Assembly (NCBI RefSeq): GCF_002234675.1 | Contig: NC_019868.2 | Coordinates: forward strand, 6,418,433 to 6,482,432 | Length of the DNA stretch: 64,000 nt | Source: Oryzias latipes | Taxonomy: Eukaryota > Chordata > Actinopteri > Beloniformes > Adrianichthyidae | Reading direction: 5' to 3' | Part shown: positions 11,229-22,901 of the stretch, piece by piece | Layout of the letters: every line of letters begins with the position of its first letter | Numbering within the stretch: position 1 is the stretch's first letter | Notes under the pieces: generated by a model | The model's input: only the letters and a program-made list of their open reading frames with translations | Told to the model about the DNA's origin: nothing | Databases searched by the model: none | Translations under genes and position numbers: made by a program

Positions 11229-14200
11229 AGGGCGGCGATCCGGGTGGGCCCGGTAGAAATCCTCAATGAGCGAGGGGTCCAAAATGAGAGAGCGGGAAAT
11301 CCAGGAGCGCTCCTCCGGCCCGTAACCCACCCAGTCGACCAGGAACTGGAATCCGCGACCCCGACGGCGGACATCCAGGATCCGATTGACGTCGTAAGCC
11401 GGAGCACCGTCGATGAGCCGGGCGGGTGGCGGGGAAGCGGACGGCGGGCACAGAGGACTGTCCAGAACTGGCTTGATCTGGGAAACATGAAATGACGGGT
11501 GAACCTTCAGAGCCTTGGGAAGACGGAGTCGGACGCAGGTGGGGTTGATGAGTTTCTCTATGACGTAAGGTCCGATGAATCGTGGAGCCAGTTTCTTGGA
11601 GGTGGCTTGGATGGGGATATTACGTGTGGAGAGCCAGACCCTTTGGCCAGGTTGGTACTCGGGTCCCACCACCCTGTGACGGTTGGCGATGCGGCAGTTG
11701 CTCTCCTTGGTGCGGAGGAGAGCAGCCTTAGCCTGTGCCCAGATGCGTTGGCACCGCTGGATGTGATGTTGTACGGAAGGCACCGCCAAGTCCAGTTCCT
11801 GTGACGGAAACAGAGGTGGTGAGTACCCGAGAGCGGCCTCAAAGGGAGAGAGCCCAGTGGCAGTGGAGGGATGAGCATTATGGGCATACTCAATCCACAC
11901 GAGATATTGGGACCAGTCCTGCTGGTTCAGTGCCGCCAAGCAGCGGAGAGCTGCCTCCAGTTCCTGGTTCGCTCTCTCCGCTTGGCCGTTGGACTGAGGA
12001 TGGTAGCCAGATGTGAGGCTGACCGTGGCCCCCAAGGCCGTACAGAAGGCCTTCCAGACCTGAGAAATGAACTGGGGGCCACGGTCAGAGACAATGTCCA
12101 GAGGGATGCCATGGTGACGGAAAACCTGCTTGGTCATGATATCAGCAGTTTCGGTGGCAGTGGGTAGTTGAGGGAGCGGAATGAAGTGGGCCATCTTGGA
12201 AAATCGATCTATGACTGTGAGTATGACGGTGTTACCTGCTGATGGGGGTAACCCGGTGACAAAGTCCATTGCCAAGTGGGACCAGGGCCGGCTGGGCGTA
12301 GGAAGTGGGTGGAGCAACCCCGCCGGAGCCGAGGAGGACGTCTTGGATCGGGCGCAGGTGGTGCACGCCGAGATATACTCCCTAATGTCCTTCTCCATAG
12401 ACGGCCAATAAAACCTCTTACGAAGTAAATGGAGGGTACGGTGGACCCCCCCATGGCACGCCAGACGAGACGCGTGACCCCAAGTGATGACTTCGGAGCG
12501 GAGATGAGCGGGTACAAACAGTGTGCCCCTGGGAGCGGGTGGATGGTCAGAGTCCCCTTCCAGGGCTTGAAGAACCTTGGCCTCGATATCCCAGGTGACA
12601 CTTCCTATGATGCAGGATGAAGGGAGGATAGATGATAGAGTGTTCTCAGACGGACTGTATTTCCTGGAGAGGGCATCGGGTTTGATGTTGCGGGAGCCTG
12701 GTCTGTAGGTTATGGTGAAGTGAAACCGGTCAAAGAAAAGACACCAACGAGCTTGCCTGGAGTTGAGTCTTTTCGCGGAGCGTAGGTATGCCAGGTTTTT
12801 ATGGTCCGTCCAGACGATGAAAGGCTGCTCGGCTCCCTCCAACCAGTGACGCCACTCCTCCAGGGCAAGTTTGATGGCTAAGAGTTCCCGGTTGCCAACG
12901 TCGTAATTCTGCTCAGAAGGGGACAGCTTGCGAGAGAAAAACGCACAAGGTTTGAGTTTTCCAGAACTCCCCTCCTTCTGTGAGAGGACAGCGCCCACCC
13001 CTGAGTCAGAGGCATCGACCTCAACGATAAATTGCCGTGAGGGGTCAGGTTGGATGAGGATCGGGGCAGAGACAAACAGTTTCTTTAACCTGTCGAAGGC
13101 CTGTTGGGCTTCGTTGGACCAGACAAAGGGATGCTTTATGGAAGTGAGGCGTGTAAGGGGAGAAGCAATACTGCTGTAATTGCGTATGAAGCGTCTGTAA
13201 AAGTTAGCAAAGCCCAGGAATTGCTGTAGCTTCTTACGGCTGGTTGGAGGTTCCCAGTTGGTAACAGCTTCTATTTTGGATGGATCAGGGCGTATGCAGC
13301 CAGCCTCGATAATGTAACCGAGAAACTGTACAGTGGGGGAATGAAATTCGCACTTTTCATGCTTAACGAAAAGCTGATTTTCCAATAGTCTCTCCAACAC
13401 CAGGCGAACGTGATGCTCGTGTTGAGCCAGATCGTGGGAGTAGACAAGAATATCGTCCAAATAGACAAAGACGAATCGATTAATGAAGTCCCGAAGGACA
13501 TCGTTAACTAGCCTTTGGAAAACTGCCGGGGCGTTGGTGAGGCCGAAAGGCATTACTAAATATTCGTAATGCCCTAACGGGGTGTTAAAGGCAGTTTTCC
13601 ACTCGTCCCCTTCCTTAATTCGGACCAAATGGTAGGCATTGCGGAGATCTAACTTAGTGAATATGCGAGCCTTCTGGACGGAATCAAAAACAGAGGTGAT
13701 TAATGGCAGTGAGTATTTGTCTTTTACGGTGATTTGATTTAGTTCGCGATAATCAATGCATGGTCGGAGGGACTTGTCTTTTTTCTGCACAAAGAAAAAG
13801 CCTGCTCCCACGGGGGAGGAGGAGGGTCGAATGTGCCCCAGGGCGAGGGCTTCCTGTACGTAGTTCTCCATGGCTGTCTTTTCTGGTCCAGATAGATTAA
13901 ACAAATGACCCTTGGGCAATGGAGCGCCTGGCAACAGGTTTATGGCGCAATCATAAGGTCTATGAGGTGGGAGAGCACTAGCTTTGGTTTTGCAAAATAC
14001 TGCTTTTAAATCATGATAACAACGAGGAATGTTGGACAAATCGACTTGGCTATGACACTCAGCGTTAGGAGAAGTGACGGAAGGGAGAGCAGAGAGAAGA
14101 CAATTAGCAAGGCAATATGGGCTCCACTGGATTATAGTCCCTTGAGCCCAATTAAACTGAGGATTATGCAGTTTTAGCCAGGAAAACCCGAGTACTATGG

Positions 14201-14588
14201 GAGTATGGATGGACTTGGTGATGAGGAAACGGATAGACTCACGATGGTTGCCTGAAGTAATGAGCAGGATGGGTTTGGTGCGGTGGGTGATGCGGGATAA
14301 GAGTTGACCGCCTAAACCGGAAGCCTCGATGGGGGTCTCCAGGGGTTCTGTGGGAATCGACAGATCATTAACAAGTTGCTGGTCAATTAAACTCTGCTCG
14401 GCCCCGGAGTCGACCAGGGCCCGTAACTCATGCACATGGAGATCTTGACTTAACTTGACAGGGATTAGTAAAAAATTATTACCGGCCAGGTAGATGTTTG
14501 TTACCCCTCGCAGCCTGTCTCCTAGCGAGGGGTCCGGGTGTTTAAACGAAGCGGGCAGGAGATGACAATGTGGCCCTTTGCTCCGCAA
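11226..14588 (-). CDS. pol: Chromovirus Pol polyprotein (PR-RT-RNaseH-IN-chromodomain)
   Basis: The open frame is at least 1120 residues and is reached by -1 frameshift from gag, so the methionine at 14,588 is not the true start. In order: aspartic protease (ALVDSGAEQ, Asp60); reverse transcriptase (LDLRNAY with Asp314, catalytic YLDD at 376-379); RNase H (VEVDASDSG, Asp525; [18 protein letters not shown]); integrase with an HHCC finger (H712, H716, C742, C745) and a D,D-35-E triad (D775, D835, E871); and a C-terminal chromodomain at about 1060-1110 ([25 protein letters not shown]). These domains copy the RNA and insert the cDNA; the chromodomain is thought to guide integration to modified chromatin. 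All key residues are present, so it may be active. Confidence 0.95.
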   Translation of the reverse strand: MRSKGPHCHLLPASFKHPDPSLGDRLRGVTNIYLAGNNFLLIPVKLSQDLHVHELRALVDSGAEQSLIDQQLVNDLSIPTEPLETPIEASGLGGQLLSRITHRTKPILLITSGNHRESIRFLITKSIHTPIVLGFSWLKLHNPQFNWAQGTIIQWSPYCLANCLLSALPSVTSPNAECHSQVDLSNIPRCYHDLKAVFCKTKASALPPHRPYDCAINLLPGAPLPKGHLFNLSGPEKTAMENYVQEALALGHIRPSSSPVGAGFFFVQKKDKSLRPCIDYRELNQITVKDKYSLPLITSVFDSVQKARIFTKLDLRNAYHLVRIKEGDEWKTAFNTPLGHYEYLVMPFGLTNAPAVFQRLVNDVLRDFINRFVFVYLDDILVYSHDLAQHEHHVRLVLERLLENQLFVKHEKCEFHSPTVQFLGYIIEAGCIRPDPSKIEAVTNWEPPTSRKKLQQFLGFANFYRRFIRNYSSIASPLTRLTSIKHPFVWSNEAQQAFDRLKKLFVSAPILIQPDPSRQFIVEVDASDSGVGAVLSQKEGSSGKLKPCAFFSRKLSPSEQNYDVGNRELLAIKLALEEWRHWLEGAEQPFIVWTDHKNLAYLRSAKRLNSRQARWCLFFDRFHFTITYRPGSRNIKPDALSRKYSPSENTLSSILPSSCIIGSVTWDIEAKVLQALEGDSDHPPAPRGTLFVPAHLRSEVITWGHASRLACHGGVHRTLHLLRKRFYWPSMEKDIREYISACTTCARSKTSSSAPAGLLHPLPTPSRPWSHLAMDFVTGLPPSAGNTVILTVIDRFSKMAHFIPLPQLPTATETADIMTKQVFRHHGIPLDIVSDRGPQFISQVWKAFCTALGATVSLTSGYHPQSNGQAERANQELEAALRCLAALNQQDWSQYLVWIEYAHNAHPSTATGLSPFEAALGYSPPLFPSQELDLAVPSVQHHIQRCQRIWAQAKAALLRTKESNCRIANRHRVVGPEYQPGQRVWLSTRNIPIQATSKKLAPRFIGPYVIEKLINPTCVRLRLPKALKVHPSFHVSQIKPVLDSPLCPPSASPPPARLIDGAPAYDVNRILDVRRRGRGFQFLVDWVGYGPEERSWISRSLILDPSLIEDFYRAHPDRRP
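14486..14546 (-). promoter_or_regulatory. -1 ribosomal frameshift signal at the gag-pol junction
   Basis: Near the end of gag, in frame, is the slippery heptamer T TTA AAC (14,540-14,546). Seven bases later comes a perfect 8-bp stem, CCCCTCGC/GCGAGGGG, with a 13-base loop that contains the gag stop codon. Loop bases CAGG could pair with a downstream CCTG (about 14,488) to give a pseudoknot. Gag and Pol frames differ by exactly -1. The arrangement fits the known rule of slippery site, 5-9 base spacer and stable structure. Confidence 0.9.
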
Positions 14589-15547
14589 TAGAAACAGGCC
14601 CCCTCCATGCGCCGTCTGCGGCGTTCCTCTTCAGACAGTCGAGAGTGTCCAACCTGCATAGGCTCGTCTGGAGGTCTAGAGGGGCTGAAGGAGTCGAGAG
14701 GGGTGGCGTGAACAGCGTGTGAGAAGTTGGAGGATGTAGTGGTTGCGGCACGCTGGAAAACGGGCCCTCGTTCCCTTTGACGCTCCCGCAGGCGAACATC
14801 AGAGCGGAGTGCCGCAGAAACCAGTTCCTCAAATGACCGGGCTTCGGGTTGAGAACACAGATGATCCTTAATTTGTTCATTTAAAGACTGGTAAAAGATC
14901 CCCTTCAAAGCTGCGTCGGGCCAGCCTGCCTCGACCGCCAGAATACGGAAATCTATAACGTGTTCACTCACCGAGCGGTTACGCTGCCTGAGCGCGAGTA
15001 ACCGACGGGTTGCTTCGTCCTGTTTACGTGGTTGGTCGAAAATTAACTGGAACTCTCTGAGGAAACGTTCATAAGTGAGGTGGCTTATGGGATTGGAGGA
15101 GAGGAAAGCCTGGGCCCACTGGAGGGCTTTATTGCGTAGAGAGTTGACGATCAGTGATATTTTACTGTGATCCGACTGATAATGACGGGGGGCTTGTTGG
15201 TAAATCAGCTCGCATTGGAGGAGGAATCCTCCGCAGGCTTCGACGTCACCAGTAAATGGTTCCGGTTGCAGCCGGATGTTTTCGTGAGCGGAGGGTGATC
15301 CGGAAACGGAAGTAGCCGAGTTAGCCGTAGCTTGAGCCGTATCTGTTGGAACATGGGAAAAATGTCCGGTTAAATTGTTCAATGTCTGTGTCAAACCGTC
15401 CAGGCGATGAAAAAGGTCCTGTTGGGCCGCGGCCATCTGGGATAGGGCGTCGGCCTGGCGACCAAGCAATATGCCTTGCTGGGATACGGCTAATCTGAGT
15501 CCCTCCGGGTCAGCTGGGTCGGGATTATGGCCAGTCCGTTCTGTCAT
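14522..15547 (-). CDS. gag: Chromovirus Gag
   Basis: Gag has 341 residues if started at the ATG at 15,547, which lies in the last bases of the 5' LTR. The frame is open further into the LTR, so an upstream start is not excluded. The middle part ([20 protein letters not shown] onward) matches the retrotransposon capsid fold of Ty3/gypsy elements. The C-terminus has one CCHC zinc knuckle, [14 protein letters not shown], for RNA packaging. The last codons run through a slippery heptamer and end at 14,522. Gag forms the intracellular particle in which reverse transcription occurs. Confidence 0.93.
   Translation of the reverse strand: MTERTGHNPDPADPEGLRLAVSQQGILLGRQADALSQMAAAQQDLFHRLDGLTQTLNNLTGHFSHVPTDTAQATANSATSVSGSPSAHENIRLQPEPFTGDVEACGGFLLQCELIYQQAPRHYQSDHSKISLIVNSLRNKALQWAQAFLSSNPISHLTYERFLREFQLIFDQPRKQDEATRRLLALRQRNRSVSEHVIDFRILAVEAGWPDAALKGIFYQSLNEQIKDHLCSQPEARSFEELVSAALRSDVRLRERQRERGPVFQRAATTTSSNFSHAVHATPLDSFSPSRPPDEPMQVGHSRLSEEERRRRRMEGACFYCGAKGHIVISCPLRLNTRTPR
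15530..15540 (-). promoter_or_regulatory. Self-priming type primer-binding site
   Basis: One base from the 5' LTR the element strand reads AACGGACTGGC. This is the exact 11-nt complement of GCCAGTCCGTT inside the LTR (15,953-15,963, same site in the 3' LTR at 11,055-11,065). No tRNA-type TGG start is seen at the LTR edge. An 11-base match between the PBS and the start of the mRNA is the signature of Tf1/sushi-type self-priming. This site lies within the first gag codons. Confidence 0.82.
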
Positions 15548-16091
15548 GACTATAGAACGACTGAAACCCAGATGCTGAAACCCGGAATGAGACACAGGAC
15601 AGAGATGTCTTGGCGAGAAGGTAGATTTAATATGATGGCCAGACAGGTAGGTAACTGTTACTGGAGGTCCGAGAATGTAACTGCGGCTCGTGGCGTCACT
15701 GGTGGAACTGCTCGTTCGGGTCTGGAGTCGGCAGCGTGGGTCCGTTTCGTGAGGCAGCTGGTTCGGCAGAGGCTCATGGTGAGGATGGAGGGAACAGACC
15801 AGTAGAGGAGTCCGGATTACGGCTGCTGTGGGTGACCACTCGTGGCTGAGGTTTCCTGGAGACAGGTAAGACAGCATATGTTAACTACTTGGCTTAAGGC
15901 AAGGCAACAAAGCATGAACTTGACGTGAGGCCAAATGTGCACCATCAGGGGCAACGGACTGGCGTTGAATGAAGATCCTGGAGCTCCTTAAGAAGGCAGG
16001 TGTGTCGATGAGGTGAGTGGAAGCAGCTGGGGATAATCAGGAACCAAGCGGAGAGGAGAGGGGGGAGGAGTCTGACAGAGGCACCATGACA
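15542..16091 (-). repeat. 5' LTR of the chromovirus (promoter LTR)
   Basis: 550 bp. If the self-primer marks the mRNA 5' end, transcription starts near 15,963. A weak TATA-like CTTAAGG lies about 25-30 bases upstream of it (near 15,990). The gag start codon is within the last six bases of this LTR. Confidence 0.92.
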
Positions 16092-16096
16092 AAAAC

Positions 16097-16500
16097 AACA
16101 TCATGAGAATATTTTGGTTATCTCACAGTGGTGTCTTTAGCTGTCCACAAGGGCTGAGACTTACACTGCAGAAAAGATTTTTAATATAATTTTATTTTGA
16201 TGCGAAATGCTTTGAAAAGTAAAAATTACTTTATTGGGGACAGTGTGCATTTGTCAGTTTTCGTCTTTGTTTAAAAATGAAAGTGTAAAAATGCTTGGGG
16301 ATCTAGGACCAATGTTCTACATGTTTTCCAACCAACCTGATATTGAAGCTCCTTATTGAGTAGACATACCTGATCCAGGTAATCAGCAGCAGATAAGTCA
16401 GGATTTCTGGAAAAACAGCATGAAGATGGCCCTCGAGGCCTATAGTTCAACACCCCTGATAATAATAATAATTGATACTTTACTTATCCCACAATGAGGA
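16097..16500. other. Upstream flank of gene B with MITE and LINE-tail fragments
   Basis: 16,097-16,300 matches 37,785-37,990 of the D unit. 16,300-16,460 is an insert absent from D whose right end reads (minus) CAGGGGTGTTGAACTATAGG, typical of a hAT-like MITE edge. It is followed by an ATAATAATAATT run and a TTTACTTATCCCACAATGAG stretch that resembles an L2 LINE 3' tail. Confidence 0.4.
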
Positions 16501-17270
16501 AAATCTTCTCCGCATTTGACCCATCCCGCTAGCTACCCAGCTGATTTGGACAGTGTTGGCAAAGAAATGTTTCCCCCTTGTAAAGGCATTAAATGGCTGG
16601 CATGAATCTTGAAAGCCTACCATCATTCTTCATGGCTTTCTCAAATTCCTCCCAGATCTGAGTTTTTGCCTCATAGCCTTCCAGCACTTTGTGCTGCTTG
16701 AAACTGCAAATATCTCAATGCGCGTGCGATGCAGATTGTACATTTGTATAGTGACAATAAAGGCATTCTATTCTATCTGTCAGCTGCCAACCACTGAGTG
16801 ACAGTTCTGTTTTGCCTATTGATCACAACAAGATAAATCCTCTTCCCATCTGCTTGAGTTGCTTTTCACTGCTGAGCTTCTCTTGTGCTCCATGGAGACT
16901 TTACTTCTACATTTTGCCAGTGCCATATTCCTTGGTTTTTCAGTGCTTGAAGGAGGGGAATGGTGCAAAAGAAGTTATCAAATAACAACTTGAGATTCTT
17001 GTTCTGAACATCTTCAAAAAGACACATAACTACATCTGCAGCCATTTAGGTAACTGATCTCACCGAGACCTATCGGATTTTGACAAACCTGGTACCATTT
17101 TTGGCGTCCAGTAAACAGCTGTCAACAAAGTGCATGTATTTTAGAATTTACTCAAACCTTTTCACTGGCATTGCACTGGCTGTCAGATGAAGACGATTTG
17201 ATGACCATTTCACTGTCAATCTTGGGTATCTAACATATGACATTGCCAAAATTCATTCCAAAAAATGTTT
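16500..17270 (-). pseudogene. piggyBac transposase-derived relic, copy 1
   Basis: On the minus strand, short frames between stops read RFVKIR, AADVVMCLFEDVQNKNLK and FDNFFCTIPLLQALKNQGIW (16,924-16,990). The last fits the conserved FDNFF...LL..L...GI block of piggyBac-family (PGBD-like) transposases. Upstream, KRFEQ-like and KYMHFVDSCLLDAKNGT also fit the family, but with in-frame stops. A parallel copy exists in the D unit, split by the 14-kb element (38,475) and a MITE (52,664). It was therefore present before duplication. Confidence 0.6.
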
Positions 17271-17884
17271 TAGAAGTTAATGCCATCAAGTCTTTTCCAT
17301 TTTGGACAGTATACCTGTCAGAACTCAGAGCTTTGTCTCCCAGCAAGCCCAACAGACACTTCCTGGATGCCACACACCTGACTCTTATGTTCAATCACTC
17401 ACAGTGCACTTAAGCACTGCACTGAGCTTCACATATCTGGACCTGATCTTCTGATTTCCACATCCTGTTTCGTCTTTGACTCTGTTTGCATGCTGCCTGT
17501 CCCGAGTCTCGCATGGATCCTGACTACTCTCTTTCCTCTCTGATGCTACCATGCTCGTTTTTGATCTCTGCCTGCCTAACCCCTAACGGCAAGCAGTTCT
17601 TCTAATCCAAGAGACCAACGTGTAAATAAAGTCATGGCAAACAATGGCTCTGTGTCTGTCTGTACAAGCATGAGATTAAGATTGGGTCTGCAACCCTACA
17701 GATGTTTCCTTTCTGTTCAAGAAGCGTGTGTCATTTACAACATTAAAGAAATGTTAAAGAAGGCAGCATTCTGTCTGTGCTGTTTTCTACGGATGAAAAG
17801 AACACTCTTTGATGTAATTCTTAACTCCCGCTGCTTATCTTTTACGTGTAAAAAGCAGAAGTTCTACATAAAGATGCTGATACC
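17271..17884. other. Duplicated spacer between B-unit elements
   Basis: This stretch matches 53,700-54,222 of the D unit with small indels. It contains AATAAAGTCATGGCAAACAA (17,625), which looks like a polyadenylation region. The open frame at 17,634-17,957 is not conserved in the copy and is not called. Confidence 0.45.
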
Positions 17885-17892
17885 CCCTAAAC

Positions 17893-19302
17893 CAGTGGTT
17901 CTAAAACTGTGGGTCACGCCTCCCTGGGGACAATGCTGGAAAGTGAGGGAGGACTAATGTTTGGACGTCGGAATTTTTTTTTGCGGCAGAACATAAATAG
18001 ACCGCGTTTCGGGACCTAGGAAAATTTCCCTCCAGCTAATTAAAATGCAGTGCTATGTAACCTCACAAAAACCCAATGAAATGACATTCTTTCTAAAGGT
18101 TAATTTAGTTTTAAATAGGTCTAGTTTTTTATGTTTGTGCAAGAGCAACTGTAATTTTTGAAGAAGTCACGCCCTTTGCTTTTGATCTAACATGCATCAA
18201 AATCCCTGCTCACCGTTTGTCCAAAAGTGTGTTTAGAAACCTGATGCTCTCGTGGGAGGAGCTACTATCGAAATTTTTTCTCGCCCTCCTGAAAACAGAC
18301 ACGCAAGATGTTGAGAGATCCAATGTATTTATACTGAAGAGTTCCACAAAGCTGTCTGCAAACTACTCAGCATGAAACCTGATCATTTTTTGATGAACAC
18401 GGAGCTGATATTCTGCTGAAGGTCAATGTTTTTAGATCCATAAAAATTAATGATTTCCCGCGGCACACCTGACCATCTCTCACGGCACACTAGGGTGCTG
18501 CGGCACAGTGGTTAATAAACATAGGATTATTCACTTGATACATGTTTTCCTTGCGAGGATTCTTTTTTTAAATATTTCCCACACAATGTGCTCAATACGA
18601 CTGGCTGAGAAATCCATTTAATGCAGCAGCACCAGCTGATCTGAGCTCTGCTGAGGGGGATCAGTATATTGAAATCACCTAAGACTCCACCCTGAGGATG
18701 AGGGGGGAGTCTGAGAAAATCAAACACATTTGGCTTATTTTATTAAAATTGAACATATTTGGCCTATTTTGTCAGAGTTTATTATATATATTTTTTTACT
18801 TGTCCTGTCCAACAGCTAAGCAAACAGATGAGAGCTGAAGGACTCTAGTGTTGGACATATTTTACTGTTACAATAGGGGTTATCAATCTTCTGACACACT
18901 AGGTGTATATTTGAAATAATCCCTTTTGTAATTTAGGTTTGACTTTAACATCTTACTTACCTAAGTAACATTTTGGTGTTGGACAGGGCAGAAAAGAAAA
19001 GGAGGGAAGAAGAGAGGGATGTTGGGGGGGTAGGAGGGTTATTATAGAGGGGGGGGGACCATGAAGCAGCATAGAGCAACAAGTTGCTGGTGGTTTATAA
19101 TCATTACGGTTAGGTGCAGTTGTGATATAAATCTAGAAGGGGCGGGGCCTGTCCACACACAACTCAAATGTTGGCTTTAATGATGTTCACATACAGACAA
19201 GTCCACATGAACCCAACATAACTCATTTTGTCACAGTTGTTTCTCGGGGGGCTCTTTTCCTTCTCCAAAGGAGGGACAAGAGAAAAAGTTTGAGAACCAC
19301 TG
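17893..19302. mobile_element. hAT-like non-autonomous element, 1410 bp
   Basis: The ends are inverted: CAGTGGTTCTAAAACTGTGG at the left and, reversed, CAGTGGTTCTCAAACTTTTT at the right. Identical 8-bp flanks CCCTAAAC (17,885-17,892 and 19,303-19,310) are the target duplication expected of hAT transposases. No transposase frame remains. The right half (about 18,780-19,240) contains an antisense L1 3' UTR. A second, right-truncated copy starts at 54,229. Confidence 0.85.
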
Positions 19303-19329
19303 CCCTAAACAATGATGAAATTGGATGAC

Positions 19330-20770
19330 ACTATAGGTGGAGGGCCTTATGTTAAAACAAATACCTTTTTACAACAATGGGAAAAATCCCACAAATAATA
19401 AAACTCATAAGGGCAGCCTGGGGCTGCAGTCTACAATCAGCTAAAATGCATTAAGGCCAAGAATGTCTAAACACCTTTAAACTGACAAAAAGTCCAACTT
19501 GCACCAAATTCCAATTCAAAACTCTTCACAGAATTTACTACACTGGACAGAGGATGTTCAAAATGGGTCTCAGTAACTCAGACATTTGTGAGCACTGCAA
19601 TCTACCTGACAGTTACATGCATGCACTCTGGTTCTGCACACCTGTCCAGGCTCTCTGGCAACAGGTATGTGCCGATCTACCAGTCTGGCTTAAGGTTTTA
19701 ATCACGACTTCACCGTCACTTTGTGTGTTTGGTGACATGAGTGCCATCGATATAGAAGGAGGATTAGCAACTATCATTTTCATAACCCTTTGTATTGCAA
19801 AAAACAAAAACAATTCAAATAAACTGGAAAAACAAAAAAATATATTAATGTAGGTCAATATAGAAATCTGCTGGGGGCGGGTCTCCCTTGGGGGATCCTG
19901 GCTCGTACCTGGGGTTGGGGCGGGGGGTTGCCCAGAAGTCCTGGTTGGTGGTGGGTTGCTTGTCTGGGGCTGTGGGTGCTCTTCTGGGGCGGGGACCCTG
20001 CGTTGGGCCTGGGTGGCGGATGTGATTGCCCAGGGGGCGGTTGTTCTCTATCTGCTGCCGTGCGTGTATTAGGGGGGTTCTGGCTGCCGCTACTACTGTG
20101 GCGGGGGTCTTGGTGTGGGGATGACTGGGCACTCTTCCTCCTTCTTTTTACATTCTATTATCCATTTTAGAAGAACATAAACACTCACTTGAGCACAGGT
20201 GTTAGCTCACCTTTGCACTAACATTTTGTGTGATTGAATGAAATATTTCACACTAGTTGGTTTTAATGCATAAATATGCAAGTGTGAACAATATTTGTAT
20301 TGTGTACATGTTGACGTGAACATTTTTAAAGCCAACAGGTGTGTTTAAAACATTTGAGTGTGTGTGGACAGACCCCGCCTTTATAGACTTGCATTATATC
20401 TGAACCTCGCCGTAATGAGGACAGTACAACCATCCAGAAAGTTGTTGCTTTACAGTATGCTGCTTCATGGTTTTACCCCCCCCCCCCTTCTATAATCACC
20501 CTCCTATCCCCCTCCCCCCAACACCCCTCTCTCTTCTTTCCTCCTTTCTTTTTCCGCCTGGTACAACACAAAAGATTTACACATATGATTAAAATGAAAA
20601 AAATGTGGCCTTGATTATAAAAGGGGTTTATTCAGACATACCTCTGGTTTGTCAGAAGATTCATAACCCCTGTTGTTAAAGTAAAATATGTCCAACACAA
20701 GAGACAGAAGCTCTCATCTGTCTGCCCATCTGTTGGACAGGACAAGTTAGGAAAACAAAAAAGAATGTCT
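19330..20770 (+). pseudogene. 5'-truncated L1-type LINE 3' end
   Basis: The frame at about 19,540-19,850 encodes the cysteine-rich C-terminal domain of L1 ORF2: MGLSNSDICEHCNLPDSYMH, then WFCTPVQALWQQV. A G-rich block (19,860-20,130) and C/T-rich region with CCTCCTTTCTTTTTCCGCCT (20,540-20,560) follow; both are typical of fish L1 3' UTRs. Frames in the G-rich block are composition artefacts. The 20,230-20,760 part is an inverted partner of 18,780-19,240. Confidence 0.7.
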
Positions 20771-22895
20771 AAAGCCGTGTTGCTGCCTTGTAATAGAGCT
20801 GTTTGGTTCTGTGTGTTTTCCGACCTCCAGTCAGCGCATTCATAGTAATCTTAGCAGTAAAAAAGAAAATAGATGTATCATTATGTCAGCTGATAGTCAA
20901 TGCTAAAAGTCCATACTTAATGGAGGCTAGGGAGATTATGATGATTATACATTTGCTCTGCTCCATATGTATACATGAACATTGTGTGTCTTGTAATATC
21001 ACCTGTGCTCAGTTTCTGTAAACTGAACAGGACCGGCATGCATCACCGGTTTAGGACTGCTGAGCTAAAGCACCAGGTTGTCTGTGTTTCTTGTCTCTGC
21101 TAAGTTGTTTATGGAACATAGACATCTGTGGATTGTGGAAAATCTACCTAATGCTGTATTGTACATGTTTACATGTAGCTCTGTTGAATCATAAAAAAGC
21201 TGTTTGCTTTGGGAGCAGAGAGAGAGCAGATGAAAGTGGAGCTTTATGTGGTGTCAGATGCATCTGAAATCTCTCGCTTTGCAAAGGTTTGAACTTTCAT
21301 GCAGACTCTTTTGTGATTTATTTCTTTTCCCACTGCACATAAGATCTTTAGTGTCAAGAACCTTAAAAAGTCCATTTCAAGGCCTGCAACAGACCACAAG
21401 TATAGAAGAAGGTGGCGAGGGAAAAAAAAAGTCGATAGAGAACATTGTCTCTTCTTCCTCTAATCTGACCAACTTGGTCTTTCAATAATCAGGCCCTTCC
21501 AGCTTAGCAAACACCTTCAGAGTAGCAGTGATTGTGCAGAGGAGGAGGGGGACCAGGTGGAGAAAGAGGAAGTATCACAAAGACAAGGAGCAAAAAGGAA
21601 GTGAGGGCCCTGCCACACAACCAGCAAAGAGTAGGAGGAAGGCAAGAAGGAAATGAAAACATATTTCAACTAATGGAAATACAATAAACTGATGGGAGAC
21701 TAAAGAAGACTGACTGACATTCACATAAGCATCCTGTCTGCATTTATTAGCTTTTTCATGCTTTTATTGGTCACTCCAAAAAACACATTCTCTCATATAG
21801 ACCGTCTTTACTCTCTGTGTATCTGAATATGTGGTAGCTGGAGGAAGTCCATGCTTGGTTTGTTTTTCACTCAAATATCTTAAAGGATAATAGAAAAATT
21901 CTGCCATTGTTAGATGTGTCAATGATGAATAGGAGACTTACAGAAAACACTATTTCCATATTTGTAAATATAAGAAAATAATAATATTATATTAGCATCA
22001 GAATTTAATTAAAAGTATTTTTGTTCTGGTGGAATATGATTTGGATGTTTAGCTGCTGCGCTGAAATTTAACACCCAGACTATAAGAAGGAAAACAGAGC
22101 TAAAGCTCTAAATAAAAAAAATAAAAAAAAGTATGCATTTGCATTTTTGATGCAGTGGGTTTTTTAAGTAGGCTGCTTGAACACCACCATCAGATAAAGG
22201 CCGGTTCTAAGCTGAGGGTCAGGTCTAAACAAATTGACCTGATAAATAGGAAAATTAACTCAAAAAGCATCAACAATATTAAAAGGAAGTTATAAATTTC
22301 CTAATAAAATACCAAACAAGAAAGTGCTATAATAAAATGAAAGAAATTTAAATGTTTCCGTTTGAAAATGCCATTACTGATTATTTTTTTTTTTGGTCTA
22401 TGCTTTGTTTAAAATCACACTTAACATTTTTAAATATGACAGATGTGTGTTTTTTTTTTCCAGTATTAAGGGTGACAGAGCAATTCAGTTTAAGACAAAA
22501 GCTTTTGGATTTTTCAGCTTCATAAAACGGACAAATCATCAGCCAATCCCCCTAAATTTGAACTAACAGTACCTGCTATAGCAACAAAATTCAGAAATTT
22601 AACAATTAAAGCTTTTTATTTTAAAGACTACAAACTCATACAGACAAAAGTACTTTATTACAAAGATTTTGCTATATGGGTTCACCAACAATTTGAGCAT
22701 TAAGCTTGACAGTTTTCAAACGTCAGATTTTAATGGAGTCAGATAAACAACACAGAATAAAATGTTTTTGTTTACGGTTTTCGACAAATGTAAAATGCTA
22801 AGCCTTTTCAAAAAGGATTCTAGATTTTTCCACTAATACTGTATATAGATCATTGTCACATCCATTCACTGTAGCCGTCTATAGCCATCCTTTGC
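20771..22895. repeat. 3' flank of gene C, segmentally duplicated
   Basis: From about 21,290 onward this DNA matches 58,500-60,110 downstream of gene E (for example GTGAGGGCCCTGCCACACAA at 21,601 and 58,799). No protein-coding gene is seen. The open frames at 20,803-21,021 and 21,246-21,488 are not conserved between copies. Confidence 0.65.
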
Positions 22896-22901
22896 TGCTG
22901 C

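Larger units (their letters stand above)
10644..16091 (-). mobile_element. Full-length sushi-type Ty3/gypsy chromovirus
   Basis: A complete LTR retrotransposon of 5448 bp lies on the minus strand. It has two 550-bp LTRs (TGTCATG...CATGACA), long open gag and pol frames and a C-terminal chromodomain. A 5-bp target duplication AAAAC flanks it (10,639-10,643 and 16,092-16,096). The D unit shows the empty site (near 37,780: ACATAAAACAACATC). The LTRs differ at two positions by eye (10,666/15,564 and 10,878/15,776), so the insertion is young and later than the B/D duplication. No frame-breaking change was noticed in gag or pol. Confidence 0.95.

Noticed and set aside
19845-20170. Frames of 80-95 residues in the G-rich block
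   Set aside because: They are composition artefacts of the L1 3' UTR.
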